Source of the DNA: Cyanoderma ruficeps | Taxonomy: Eukaryota > Chordata > Aves > Passeriformes > Timaliidae | NCBI GenBank assembly: GCA_008694505.1 | Contig: VZDJ01000216.1 | Coordinates: forward strand, 4,596,664 to 4,660,663 | Direction of reading: 5' to 3' | DNA length: 64,000 nt | The notes under the pieces: generated by a model | Told to the model about the DNA's origin: nothing | Database searches by the model: none | Seen by the model: only the letters and a program-made list of their open reading frames with translations | Shown here: positions 22,401 to 34,205 of the stretch, piece after piece | Layout of the letters: each line of letters starts with the position of its first letter | Position numbering within the stretch: the first letter of the stretch is position 1 | Program-made: the position numbers and the translations under genes

Positions 22401-24748
22401 GAACAGATCAGACATAAATTTGTCCTGAAGCCATCCAAGATGCTTATCAGCATGTTCTTCTCTCTTCCCCAGCTGCATGAGCTTGCAGAAAAACTGGTTT
22501 TGCTTGACTTTGGCTTTCTGAAAGGAGAAATGATTGCTGGAGAAATTCCTTGGGTAACACATCCCTGCTTGATAGTTTGAGATGGGATCAAATCGAGGTA
22601 CCCTGGGCAATGGAAGGACTTGGATCTTGAAAAGGAGAGAGATTTTTTTTTTCCCAACAGTTTATTCAGAAAAGTGACCTCTGAATGAAGTGTAACTTAC
22701 TTCTGCAGTTAAAACCATCTGCTTCTTGCTTTCAGCCACAACCAGCCCAGGTTTATAAAATCAAAAAAGAGGTGTTAAGTGTGATCATGGAGCCAAATCT
22801 CACACAGTCCCTCAGATTCTGCTGAGGCTGTACCCAGGCACAGGCTGTCTGGAGGCAGAGCACACCAGGGCATTCCACCAGCCCAATCCTCAACTTTGCT
22901 CTGAGTAACGGGTGAAAACCAGCTCTGGAAAAATCACTGTTCTGCAAAGTTGGAATGAAATGTGCTTTAAAACGGCTGGAAAACCAAACTTCTGCCTAAA
23001 GGAGCATTTGCCAAACATTATGCCAGCAAAAAAATAATAGGAAAGGGCAGTTATTTCTTTTTCATTTTGGCACTTTCCATCCACCATTCCCTGGTGATTT
23101 TCACTACATGGATGAGGTTAGAAAGGAGAAAATGCCCCCACTGTACACACAGAGAGGTGAAAGGGGGAAGGCTGAGATAGCTTGGGGGGAAAATTGGACT
23201 GTCTTGCTTATAAACAGCTCAGTGCTGTCACCAAGTGGAAAAAGCAAATCCCAGAAAATTGCACATGAGCCAGGCTGGAACCCAGCAGTACAGCATTACC
23301 TTTCTGCATGGGAAGGTCATCTCTTTGGATTTGCAGCATCACACTGGCTGCTGTGACAGCAAGCACAACAGGCCAGCAAATTCATGGAATTTTTTTTTTT
23401 TTGTTGATTTGCTAAAGATGGAACTTTCCAGAAGTCCTGATAAAACTTCCCTGGAGAACGCATTTCAAATCCAGGAGGGACTTTCTTGTCAGGCCCAGAG
23501 AGAATGAGAAACAGCCAGATAAAAAGGGCATGAACCCACAGTGTGAGCAACAAAGACCAAACCCCCGGCCCATCTCACTCAAGACAAGATGCATGAACTC
23601 GGCATCCTGGGGAGTCCCCCAAGAGCAGGGTCAGGCTGGGAGCTAACTCTGCTTTATCTCCTGCTGAATAACTCCAGGTCTCCTCTTGACAGGGAATGGG
23701 AGAACCGTGGTGATTACAAGATGTTTGCAGAGCTGACAGCGCCGTTTCTTGCCCCTCTTTAGTGACAGGCTGTGATGAGGCGTTAGCAGGTTGTGGCATG
23801 ATCAAAGGCAGAGGGGAGGAATTCCCTGGACCAAGAGGGATGCTGGGTCTCACTCCGATGCCACCTTAGAGCAGAGGGCAAGACAGAACGAGGTTTTCTG
23901 CTTCCCCACTTTGACTTAGTCCTGGTCTTCCTTCACAGTGATAAACAGCAGCAGTCAGGCCGTGGTGATTTAGTATGTGGAAAGCCTGAGCTTTATCGGT
24001 GTCCCTATCCCGGCTCCTTTTAAGTCTCCTGTAGAAATCTCAGCAAGATAAAAACTGTCTGAGCTTGTATCCACACAGGGTAACGTGGCTGAGATCCCAG
24101 CAGTGTATAATATCATATATTATCAGTATAATAATCCCAGCAGTGCATAAATGTCACCCCATTTTCCTCAGCAAAAGCAAAACTCCTGGGTACCAGCAGT
24201 AATGAAGGGAACGGCTTGTGCTGACTGGGATCAGTGCTGGGAAGTGCTTTTCACCCCAAATGTCAGCAGAGATGGGACTGAAGCGCCAATCTGGTGGTGT
24301 GTTTAGGATGCTGAAGCAGCCTCTCCCAGTTTCAGGCAGGAATAATTCCTCGTTTAAATGAGGGTTGAGGCAGCCGTGCACAGCAGCCCTGACGCCTGCA
24401 GGCGGCACGAGAGCATGTCTGATCCGGGCTGGACAGGCAGCCCCGGGCTGTGTGCGGCTCTGCAGGATAAAACAGATGCCACCTGCAGAGCCCAGCGTCA
24501 TGAACACCCTTCTGTTGGGTTGGAGGATGCAGGGGTGCAGGGCAGAGCCCCAAAGCGCTGATGTGGGGCTGCCCAGGGTGAAGCTGGAATCAGGCCCCTC
24601 ATCTGCAGGTGCTCCCCAAATCCTCCCTTTAGGTGGAACCTCTACAGCCCTGGCTGGCGATTTCTCATCCTCTGGACAACACAAGGAACTGTTCCTGCAC
24701 AGCCAGGGTCCATCGTCCCAGTGCCCACATGGAGGAAGTGGCAGCTGC
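19461..24748. other. Unique non-coding sequence
   Basis: Over 5 kb I see no transposon or exon I can support. Small features: an AT-rich spot at 21825-21870 in which TTACCACTTTAT occurs twice; a duplicated phrase ATCCCAGCAGTG at 24094 and 24134 flanking an AT-rich insert; and a T run at 23390-23401. The 249-codon minus frame at 24154-24903 has no domain and extends into the LTR-like segment. Confidence 0.5.
24094..24149. repeat. Short direct repeat with AT-rich middle
   Basis: ATCCCAGCAGTGTATAA is repeated about 40 bases later as ATCCCAGCAGTGCATAA. The space between is ATATCATATATTATC-type A/T sequence. This looks like local slippage. Confidence 0.7.
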
Positions 24749-25183
24749 TGTGAGAAATGCGTTTGTAGAGGATTCTCAAAGCCTGAATGAAAATTCACAG
24801 AGTCTTGTACAACTCTGTGCAAACTGTGAGATAAGGTGTGCTGACTTAGAAAGGCCATGGGATAGAGAAGACATTGCTGAGAGAGAAACTGGACTGGAAA
24901 CAAGTTTCAAAGGATGACCTTGCAAACAGACCAGATATTTTGGAGAAATAGAACTGTGAAAGATCTATTGCAGTAGGACCCACATGGGATAATTTAGATG
25001 ATTGGCTTTAAGGCATTAGCAGCATTGTGTGGCAAAAGCTGATAGGCCAAAAAACACTTATAATGGATTGTAATTGGGAAATCGTTTGGATTCTGATTGT
25101 GGTGGTGTGAATTGTAACATCTGTATTGTCTCACTCTTCTCACGAGACTGAAAATGGAATAAAACTTCTTAAAATGCCTCTCA
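24749..25183 (+). mobile_element. LTR-like segment (boundaries uncertain)
   Basis: The segment has LTR architecture in the plus direction: TATAAT-type words near 25062 (CACTTATAATGG), then about 95 bases later GGAATAAAACTTCTT (25156), a poly(A) signal, ending in CCTCTCA. The texture resembles avian LTRs I know, but I see no second copy in the window. The start chosen (TGTGAG) and end (CTCTCA) are near-inverted, yet no matching duplication is found there. An alternative start at 24690 gives a GGAAC duplication on both sides (24685-24689 and 25184-25188), but with no inverted ends beyond TG/CA. Confidence 0.45.
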
Positions 25184-25989
25184 GGAACCCCATCTCCAGG
25201 TCAGAAAAAGGGTTTTTCTGACAAGCTACCACAGCCCTGGTAATGCTGGGGCAGCAATCATTGCTCCCTTTCCTCTTATTCCCAAGGAGATCTGTGGGAT
25301 CAGAATGATGGTGTTTGCAACTGGACCCCTCACCCATCACATCTCTGCCCCCAGAGCAAAGACAGGGAGTGATTTCCTCAAATGTAGATGCTGGGTTGGG
25401 TGTTTTTTTCCTGCCCAGCATTTTAGGGGGAGGTTGGTAAGAGATTCCCTGGAGATGCTGAGGGAAATGCCTCTCACCTCTCCTGGGCACACACCTCCAT
25501 CAGCAGCACTGCAGCACGTTCCAGAGGCGTCTGTCTGCAGAGAGAGCCTCAGGTATTGGCATAGGCTCATAAAGGACACTTAGGAAAGAAAATCAAAATT
25601 AAATAAATGTTTATGGATTAAACTCCTTGGTAGGAGGCTCTTACAAGGAATTCAGTTTGCTTCCATTCATTTAAGGAGAACTAAACTGAGTCACAGTCAT
25701 TTTAATTCTGCTAAAAACAATACAAAGAAGCAAAATGTGACTTAACTTAATCCACTTGAAAAATCAATTCAATTTAATTTTCTTGAGTGTCTTGCATAGT
25801 TTGCCTTTGATTTTTCACGTTAATTAGTTTTATTGTGGCTGACTGAAACCTAGCATGGCCACAGCTTCCCTCAGTCACAGAAAATGCTCCCGTGGCTGTG
25901 TGCAGAGTGGGAATGCAAAGCTCCTGTGTTGGGTGCTCAGGATGGAGGAAGATGCTGTGTAGGTCCCAGGAACAATTGCAGAGGATCAA
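25184..25989. other. Unique non-coding sequence
   Basis: No exon or transposon is recognised. The part 25580-25830 is AT-rich with TAATTAG and AATTCAATTTAATT words. Confidence 0.5.
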
Positions 25990-26128
25990 TGTGGTTAGAA
26001 GGTACCTCTGGAAGGTTTGGGTCCAGCCCCTCTGCTCGGACAAGGGTCAGCTGGAACAGCTCAGTACCATGTCCAGTTGGGTTTGCACATCTGCAAGGAT
26101 GGAGAGTCCAAAACATCTTTGGGCAGAT
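25990..26128 (-). mobile_element. CR1 LINE fragment
   Basis: The plus strand shows the complement of CR1 3'-region words: AAGGTACCTCTGGAAGG, CCAGCCCCTCTGCTC, ACCATGTCCAGTTGGGTTT, CTGCAAGGATGGAGAGTCCA and CATCTTTGGGCAG. Both ends are lost. It is more divergent than the fragment at 7.2 kb, so it is probably older. Confidence 0.8.
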
Positions 26129-27029
26129 TTTTCTCTCCCCAAAATTCCCATTTGACCACCTTAACAGTAGATAAAAAGGTTTCTCTGATATTTCAAACTT
26201 TTTTTTTTTTTTCTTCCAGTGTATGACACGTGGCTGGAAACAACCAAAAAGTGACCATCACTGCAGGGGAACTGATAAAACAGAGGGGGCAGCTGTGAGA
26301 GGTCTGCTCCGGGAACCCAAAGTCACTTTTGCAGCCTCTGACACCCAGGGCCAGGACAGAAATGGGTGGGGAGATGAGAAGAACCCCTGCACACACCATG
26401 GCTCTCCAGCAGGGTGGATCATGCTGAGAGCAGAAGTTGGTGGAGCTGCCACAGACTGCTGAGAAATTCAAAATTTCCACCTCTGAGAACTCAGCAGGGC
26501 CATAAGAAAAAGAGGCTTTTCCAAAGCACTTTGCAGAGTAGGTGAGGCCATCATCTCTTCATCCTGCAGGTGGGGAAAATGAGGCAGGAGTAAAGAAACC
26601 ATTTGCCAGTGGTTACCTGGCAGAGAAATTCATCCAGGTGCCAGCTCAGCACTGGGCCAAGTGCACTGGGAGTGCCAAGGCACTGCCTTTATCCCAGTTA
26701 CCTCCAGCCTGGGGGCTGTGATGGATAAATGCTCATTGTGCTCTCTGTACAAAACAAAACCAGAAGTGCCAAGGTGGGATAGAAGGAAAAAAAACCCACC
26801 AAGGCATGGAAATATGCTCATGGCTTTAAAAAGATTTGGACAAAAGCCAGATTTTAATTTTTGATGGTTTTCCTGGAGAGCAAAATACCAATAAAATGCC
26901 AAAATAAAGAGACCAAAACAAAGCCATTGGCTGTTGAAATCCAAATGTTTTGAGTTTATTCTCATTAAACCCCTATAGAAGCATGTGAGATGGAAAAAGA
27001 AATGTGCTTTATTATGATCCAATAAGTCA
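26129..27029. other. Unique non-coding sequence
   Basis: A T run lies at 26201-26213. The part 26780-27010 is AT-rich. No exon, RNA gene or transposon is recognised. Confidence 0.5.
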
Positions 27030-27085
27030 GGAATCATTAAGGTTGGAAAAGACCTCCAAATTCATCAAGTCATAAAATGGTCCAG
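27030..27085 (-). mobile_element. CR1 LINE 3'-terminal remnant
   Basis: GAATCATTAAGGTTGGAAAA then GACCTCCAAATTCATCAAGTC is the complement of a CR1 3' end, with the terminal short repeat on the left. Only about 55 bases are recognisable. Confidence 0.65.
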
Positions 27086-28129
27086 CAGGATCCAGTGTCT
27101 TGGAGATGAAACTGGACAGGAGATGCCCATTTCCAAAGTAATGGCGGTGACAACCAAATGCCCTCAGCAGCTCTGGGGTGGCTTCTCCACTGCCAGGGGC
27201 TGGGGAATGAGGGGCTGTGCAGCTCCAGGAAAACTGCAGTGGAGCTGGGTGTGGAACAGCTGGTGCTCAGAGAGGCTGTTTGGTCTGCGCTCTGAGAAAT
27301 GCCAAATTACACAATTAAATCATTCCCTGTTGGTTTAAAGCCTTATGGATCTGCATTCCCGAGGGTGGACTGATGGATTTACTGCTATTCCACCAGTGCT
27401 CATTACAAGAGTGTTTTGTTCCAAGATGCTGCAGAGGAGGGGCTGGAAATTGCACCCCCATCAGCCCCAGCAGAAGAGGATCTGATGGTGGGGAGGGTCC
27501 AAAGGGAACAGCATGGATGAAGCAGAGGTTTCCCACGGAAGCTCTGCAGCCTCAGGGGGCTTTGAAATGAAGATTTGAGAAGCCTCCAGCAATCCCAGGC
27601 ACAGGGCAGAGCACTGCTCCTCTCCCTCTCCTCTCTTCTCTCTCTTCTCTCCTCTCTGTCCAGGCTCGTTCTTGTCCCACAAGAAATAAGATTTGACATG
27701 AGTGAGATGTGCTCCAGTTCACCCTGACATGGACAAAAGCAGGAACAGACACAAAACTGGTGCATTTGAGACATGGGACCATCCAAGGACTCAAATCCCA
27801 CCTTCAGCTGCAGAACCAACTCCTGTATCCAGACTCAGGCTGCTCATCCCCAGCAAGGCCACAGCACATTCCATCTCCCAGCTCCTGTGTGTGGGTGCTC
27901 CAGGCTGCAGGAAGGGATCAAGGTGATGACACTGCCTGTGGCCCATGTCCCAGTGCCACAGCTCAGGGCAGAGCTGCTGAAAACTCCACCCCAGGCTGGC
28001 CCTGCTGCTCTGCTCAGCTCTCCCTCGAGCTTGGCAGCCCGTGCCTGGAAGTTAAATATTTTATCCCCTGCTTGCCAGGCTGCTCCATCCCCAGGCTTCG
28101 TTCAGGGATTGCCATGCAAATGAGCCCAC
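27086..28129. other. Unique sequence with pyrimidine-rich tract
   Basis: The notable part is the C/T tract at 27616-27661. Open frames at 27403-27819 (minus) and 27709-28230 (plus) overlap and lack domains; the former reads Arg/Glu-rich only because of the C/T tract. Confidence 0.5.
27616..27661. repeat. Polypyrimidine (CTCTTCTC) tract
   Basis: Forty-odd bases of almost only C and T on the plus strand, with CTCTCC and TCTCT words. Such mirror-like purine/pyrimidine tracts can form triple-stranded DNA; that property is inferred. Confidence 0.9.
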
Positions 28130-28570
28130 TGCTGCCTCAGACTGTGATAATTAAAAGTGAAGTTGTAAAACAAGCAGCATCAACTTTTGGTGCACGTCCC
28201 CAGCAACACATGGTGATTGCTCTGAGTTAGGAGACGTTTCCAGCTACGCAGCAAACTCTAAATAGCCTGGAGAGAATACATGGGAATTCAGCTTGTGCAG
28301 CGATTTCAGATGTCAAAACAAGTTTCCTTGTTAATATGAAACTATTTGGACTTTGCATTTTTAATTAAAGCTTTTAATTATCCAACGGTATTTTATTAGC
28401 TTTTATGAAGACAGCTGCTTTAAAAGCTATAAGCCAAATCTGTGCTCTGAAGCACTGTTTGTCCGAGACAGGGTTTCAGATGCAAACAGCCTTCATCCTG
28501 ATTAAATGGGGTAGTTTAATTTAAACCAGAATTTACTGCCCCAGCTTGATTGAAACCCTTTTATGGCAGA
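28130..28570. other. AT-rich unique stretch with paired TAATTA sites, candidate regulatory element
   Basis: The sequence is clean of repeats and holds TTAATTAAAG and CTTTTAATTA side by side (28361-28380), an almost palindromic pair of homeodomain-type core sites around AAGCTT. It also has ATAATTAAAAG (28146) and TAATTTAAACC (28516). The change in texture from its flanks suggests selective constraint, but one sequence cannot show that. Confidence 0.3.
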
Positions 28571-31314
28571 GACAACAAACAGCCTCGATGGGAATGTTTG
28601 TGCACCCGTGGCTGGGAGGGGATGCTGTGCCTGTCAGGTGAGCATCAGCTGCCTCTGGAAGGGATTTCTCTGCCCACCCCACCTCCCTTCCCATGTTATT
28701 TTGTCTTTGAGCACTAGATTGAGACTGGAAGGTCTTGAGTGGAAGCATTTTGCACCCCTGGGATGGGTTTTGAGGTGCCCTGGAGCTGGTGGTGCTGCTG
28801 GTGGGTTCCCAGCATAGGAACTCAGGGGAACTGAAGTCACTGGGCTCTGGGCTGCAGGAGCTCAGGCTCCAGAGATGTTCTGTGCTTGCTCTGCAGCACC
28901 GTGACCATCAAGGAACAGGTCGCACTTGTGGCCCTGTTGGTCACACGAGTTATTTATTCATTGGGATGATGTTGTTGACAGCTGCAGTGTGGCCTCCCTT
29001 GGTTTGTGTCATGGCTGCAGCTGAACAAGTTGTGGAAGCCTTTACGTTGCCTGTGCAGGAGATCAGGCAAAGAACAGAATTCCCAAACACCATGGCAAGG
29101 GAAGAGCTGACAATCAGAGCAGGTTTCTGGCTGGAGCACAGCCCTGTGCTCCACTTGGAGACCTTGCTCTTCATCATTGTCAAAAATCATCAAAATGTTC
29201 TAAATCATCTCTATTTTGCCAAGAAGAAAGACAAAACAGGCAGCTTTTGAGCAGCTGGCAGGATCAGGGACTGAAGAGATGATAGCTGTGTCTGAAGCTG
29301 AAAGGGCAGCTCAAGACCCTCTGTCTTTTGAAAAAAACACCCAGCCCTGCATGAAAAAAGTGTATTGGAATGGCTCAGAAGGGTTGGAAGTGATGAACAA
29401 ATGTGTCCAGTTCCACTTCAGGTGTTATAGCTGAGGCAGAAAAGAGTACCAGGAAAGGCTGAATTCTGAGCCATGAGCCTTTTTCTGTGCAGAAGTCTCT
29501 GTCAGGAGGAAGAAATGAGGAGCAGGGTTGGGTATAAAGCAGAGCAGGTCAGGTTGAGGAGCACAGCTGTGCTCACTCCCCGGATGTCCCTGCTGGAATA
29601 TCTCGGAGGGGATAGATCCTTTCCTCTCAGTTCTGTCTCCTCCCAAGGATTAAAACCTTGCACACAGCCAGGGTGTCCTGTGGCACCAGCCATGGTGGCT
29701 TCATCCTGCCTGGTTCCCAGGGAACCTCCTGCACCAGAGATGCTCTGAGACAGGGCAGCTCTTGCCCTAACAGCACCAAGGCTGGGGAGGAGACCCCAGG
29801 ACTTATAATTCCCTTTCCAGCAAGTAGATGTGTCCCAATACCAAGGCACAGAGTTTTATTCACCCCTTGACTGGCCCTTTTGTGTTTCTTCTTCTCCCTT
29901 GGGATGTCTAAGGGAAGGTTTCCAGAAAAAGATGCAATACTCTGTGTCAGGATCCAGCCTTGCTGCAGTCTCTCAAGAGCTTAATGATGAAGATTTAATG
30001 CAAATCGAATGGACTTTTCATCTTAGCAGAAAAGTATTTACAGCCCATTAAGTAGATGGGAAAACTGGTCATTTTTTTGGAGGGGAGCAGAGGAAAAAAA
30101 AAAGCGCCGTGTAAAAATGTGGCCACAAAAGGCTCTTAGCTCGAGAAATTTAGCCTGAGAAATTTATCAGCTTTGAGGATGGAAAACTCATCATTTATAT
30201 ATAAAAATATATCACTTTTAATTGCACAGCCAACTTCAGCTTTACTCATTAGCTACTCACTCTACTCTGCCAAGTTACACAGTGGCGAGCTGGCTGGAAT
30301 ATTTTATTTCATATTTCATCCTGGACCAGAAAAGTCAGCATATGGATCCATCAGCCTTTGTTTTCTTGGGTCACAGGGTAGGGAAAGTGGAGAAAGGCTG
30401 AGAAGCTGCACAGGAGGAGGAAGATGAGTGCCTGGCAGTGCTCTGATGCCTCGGTCAGGGATGAGCAGCTCTGGCACTCTCGGGTGTCAGTGGGGCTGCA
30501 GGGCTCTGTCTGCTCCAAGGCCCTGTAGCCAGGCTCATGGTGTGGTATGAGCCACAGGAGCATCCTGGTGAGGGGGTTTTAAACTGCTTTAGGAGGTCTG
30601 ACCCCTCTCCTTCCCCCAGGTCACACCCTCATGCCCTCCCAGCATGCACTGACACCACCTTAAATACCTCTGATAAGGCCCTGACTCTGCTGGGATGGCC
30701 GATTTCTGCACCTAATCACTCTCACTTCTCAGACGGTTTTTCTTAATGCCTTGCATGAAATATTCCCATTTGTAGCTCCTGGCCCCAGCTCTCCTTGTTT
30801 TACTGTTTCCAGATTATTTGAATAATCCCCCTCTCTCCTTTGATGGTATTTCCCTGGAGGTATTTATAGCATTATCACACTCCCCATTTAATCTCCTTTC
30901 TTACAAGTCGTATAAAATTAAATTTCCCATCTCCTCTCCTTTGCCTGCTGTGCCTTCAGCTCTGTGTGTTTGTGGCAGCTTGGTTTGAGCTGGGTCCAGT
31001 TTGGGGTGACTCCTCTGACCCTCCTCAGCCCACCCTGGTGAAGCAGTGCCAAAGTGTGCAAGTTTGCAAAAGACCCCATGGAATTCAGGGCATCTGCCAG
31101 CATTTCCCCAGGTCAAGAGATCTTTGCTGGGAAGCCCAGGGTGATGTCAGCAGTGTCTGTGTGTTGTCTGGAGTGTGTTTAGGTGACCCTAAAACGTGCC
31201 CAGTGTGCCAAGGGCAGCAGGTCCCTGGATTGGAAGGAGATTGGGGGGTGTGAATGTCCTGCAGAGAGGTTGAGGGTATTGGGAACCTGCAGAGGGGTGC
31301 CAACACTGGGGGCA
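28571..31314. other. Unique non-coding sequence
   Basis: No exon or transposon is recognised. The part 29980-30340 is AT-rich with ATGCAAATCG (30000, an octamer-like word) and TTTTAATTGC. The part 30720-30920 is AT-rich. Open frames elsewhere lack domains. Confidence 0.5.
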
Positions 31315-31843
31315 TGTTGGAACCCTGGGCACTGAGAATTTCAGGCTTTCTGTGCTGACAGGCACTGACCCCCAGGCAAACACTGCATTGACCTGAGGCC
31401 GTGGAAAAGGCTCCCAAAATTGAGTGACAGCACTGGGATTGTGGGTGTGGAGTTTGAATAGAAGTGTGTGATCTCACAGGGTGGAAAACTTAGAGTTTAA
31501 GGGTTTAGAATATAATAAAAGAAGATGGAGGTTTTAGGGTATAGGATAAGTTCTTCTTTTTCACCTTTTTCTTCATGGGTCTGGGTGGTATTTTGTAATT
31601 GGGTAGAAAAATCCTCATTGCAGACCATGGGTGGTTGGTTATTGGGTAAAAAATAAAAATAATTTAGGTGTCATTTCATAATTGGCAGGTTGGCCTTAAA
31701 AGACCTTGTAGAGAAAGAGATAGAGGCCATTTTTCACTTTGTTAGCAGAACTCACAACTAGAGACTGTACTATAGATAAGAATTAATAAACATCTGAGTC
31801 TGAACATGAAATGTCTCTTGAGCATTTAATCCCGCCTCTAACA
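31315..31843 (+). mobile_element. Solo LTR, family 1 copy b
   Basis: The segment begins TGTTGGAACC and ends CTCTAACA, near-inverted ends, and matches the LTR at 51679-52258 and the minus-strand remnant at 1433-1846. Shared words include TTTCTGTGCTGACAGG near 31350, TGTGATCTCACAGGGTG near 31468 and TCTGGGTGGTATTTTGTAA near 31580. AATAAA at 31785-31790 sits about 55 bases before the end, so sense is plus. Flanking bases GGGGCA and GAAAAG do not match, so the duplication has decayed, or the ends came from recombination between two different insertions. No internal retroviral sequence is seen. Confidence 0.85.
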
Positions 31844-32524
31844 GAAAAGAAGATAAAAAAGCTACAGGAGGATGTGGAGAGGATCTTCCTTTGAGATTTG
31901 GGGTATTTTCTGAGCAGACAAACCCCATCAATGTGGGCTGGTCTGAGCGTGAGGGATGCTGGCAGGGCACCACAGCACCTGTGAAACCACACAAACCCAA
32001 CACAGGCAAAGCCCTGCCCTTCTTACCCACGGGAAGGATCAAGCAGAGAACAGAGAATTTCAAAGATGACTCTTTGGTTTCCTGCTCCATCCCTTCCCCT
32101 TGGCTGCTGCTCCTTCCCCACTGCCTCCCTGTTCCTGGAGATCTCAATCCATTCACCTCCAGCCAGCTGCAGCCCCCAGCTCCTGGGGGAAATTCCCCAT
32201 GTGGGGAAATTTTAAACTGAAGTGCTTTTTTAAGGGCAAACCACATCTCTGGAAACAAATGTCCCGTAGGAAATGTCCGCTCTATATTTTGCACTCTGAA
32301 AGAAAAGTTTAAAAAAAGAAAAATCCAGTAAATATGGAAAATAGTTGGTCATTTTAGAGGTTGTCCCAAAGAAAGGAGACCTGCTCTGTTTTTCTTTACC
32401 CGGTCTCCCAGGCCAAGCTGGATGGTGCACAAAGCTACTGGAATTCTGCAGAACCTGGTTCACAGGGACGTGGCTTTACCTCTGCAGCTCCAGAGGTCTT
32501 GTTTCTTCCAGGACCTGCCATGAT
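31844..32524. other. Unique non-coding sequence
   Basis: No transposon or exon is recognised. The minus frame 31770-32294 (174 codons) crosses the LTR boundary and has no domain. Confidence 0.5.
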
Positions 32525-32662
32525 TGACATAATATTTAATATTTTTATATAATATTACTACTACTATTATTTTATTAATATTACTATTATTACTATTATT
32601 ATTACTATCATATTACTATATATATTACTATTATTTAATAGTAACTATACTAATAATAGTTC
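32525..32662. repeat. ATT/ACT trinucleotide-rich microsatellite
   Basis: The tract is almost entirely A/T with scattered C. Runs of TACTATTAT-type units at 32560-32615 grade into plain A/T sequence on both sides. It is an interrupted trinucleotide array. Confidence 0.9.
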
Positions 32663-33776
32663 ATTTAGGGCCTGGGACAGCAGTGGGGAATGGGGGCTGC
32701 TCAGGGGAAAATGCCTGCATTGAGATAGATGTGATCCCCCTCAATGGGCAAAACCAACTTACTGCAGAGAAGGGAAAATAAACCTTTGAAATCCTTGTAT
32801 CTAATCAGTGACTTTGGAAAGATGAGATAGCAGCAGCAGCCTGATGCTGACAGGCAGGAGGTTTTGGGTAATATGGGCAGATGAATACAGATTTTGCCTT
32901 AAAAGTGAGATATTGCCTTTGAATTAAAAAAAAAACCCTAAAAAAATTTAAAAAATGTTTTCCTTCCCCACTTTCTGGCAAAGACATTGGAAATGGAAGC
33001 CTGTGGAGCACGTCCAGTGTCAATGTGCAAACGGAAGGTTCTGACAGAAACAAAGAGGGAGTTTGTGGCTCCCATGGCCTTGGCTGGGAGCTGCCTGGTT
33101 CTGCAGCTCCCGTCCCTCTTGCTGTGGCTGTGTTTTTCCCCCACTGGAAGCAGTGCAGGCCATGCACTGCTGTCTGTCTGCAGGACACGAGGCTCAGAGC
33201 TCTGCCACACGTCCCTTTCTGGCTCATAGCACCCAACACCTCGTGCCACCCAGCAAAGTGGGATTAATGGGGAAAGTTCACAGTGGCATCATTGTTTTGT
33301 GGGTGTGGGATGCTGAAGGCAGCCCTCCCTCTCACAGTTACCTAACTGGCAAGAAATCAAGGGAAGCTCAGAGCAAAAAGAAAAAAAAAAAAACCCAAAC
33401 ACAAACAAACCTCTAAAAACCTCAAGTCTTATGTCAAACCTTAAGTCATAGGACAGAACAGTAAATAATGGACCTGGTGACCTAGACTTGCAAATATTTA
33501 CATTCCCTTGGCTTGGCTGATAGCAGGGGTTCCTCTTAGCATGTCTCACCTAATTAGCAGCGGGCTGTAAGGATCCAGGGGTGGGTTCTGGTTTCTTTTT
33601 CACCTCGTTTGTAATGTGTGCCTCTCTCTGCTGGGCCATGTCGTTTGCATGTCAGGAATAACATGAGAAAGGTGTGTGTGGTAACACCAGAGGCTGGCAG
33701 GACTCAGCAGCTTGGGAGCCAAGCAAAAGTTTCCACAGCCACCCAAGGAGTGCAGGCCTTGATCCCCTTCTGTCCC
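32663..33776. other. Unique non-coding sequence
   Basis: A-rich runs lie at 32926-32956 and 33378-33415. No exon or transposon is recognised. TCCC at 33773-33776 is the likely left duplication of the next LTR. Confidence 0.5.
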
Positions 33777-34205
33777 TGACGCCTTGGGAAGGCTGAGCTG
33801 GAACAGGGACTGGGCAGAGCTAAGAGAATGAAGTAGAGATTTATTAAAAGGCATTTAAGGACACACCTTGGGCAGGACAAGAGCCTGGCCAGGGCTACAC
33901 CCAAGGTGGACCCAAAATGGTCACAAAATGGACAAACGGTCACCAGGTCTCACACTGTTATAAGCTTTGGTTAATTTGCATCTTGGGGTTTAATTGTCCA
34001 ATTACAGCTTCAGGTTGTGGGGTCTCATCCTTCTTCTTCCTCCCTTCAGTCCTCCATTTTTGTGTCTTTTTGCAGCAGGAAAAGGATTTGGGTTTTGTCT
34101 TCCTAGTCTGTGGAGAGAGCTGAGTGACAGTGAATGTGAGGCTCAGAACTGCACCCTGGGCAGCACAAAATCTGAAAAACATGAAAGCTGAAACTTAAGG
34201 CATCA
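33777..34205 (-). mobile_element. Solo LTR, family 2 copy b
   Basis: The ends are TGACGCCTT and AAGGCATCA (one mismatch in the inverted pair). Flanks TCCC and TCCT agree at three of four positions, consistent with an old 4-bp duplication. It is collinear with 18851-19460 minus the AT/CA expansion and with 44565-45010; it also lacks a short piece near 34070 that the other copies have. The TATA word is altered (complement of CTGTTATAAG at about 33954). The reverse-strand poly(A) word AATAAA is kept near 33840. Solo LTR, no genes. Confidence 0.92.

Noticed and set aside
24154..24903. 249-codon open frame on the minus strand, the longest in the window
   Set aside because: It has no domain or motif, has overlapping frames on the other strand, and runs into an LTR-like segment. 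A chance frame in GC-richer DNA is more likely.
31844..31960. Retroviral internal region after the LTR at 31315
   Set aside because: No primer-binding-site-like sequence follows the LTR and no retroviral coding frame exists nearby; it is a solo LTR.
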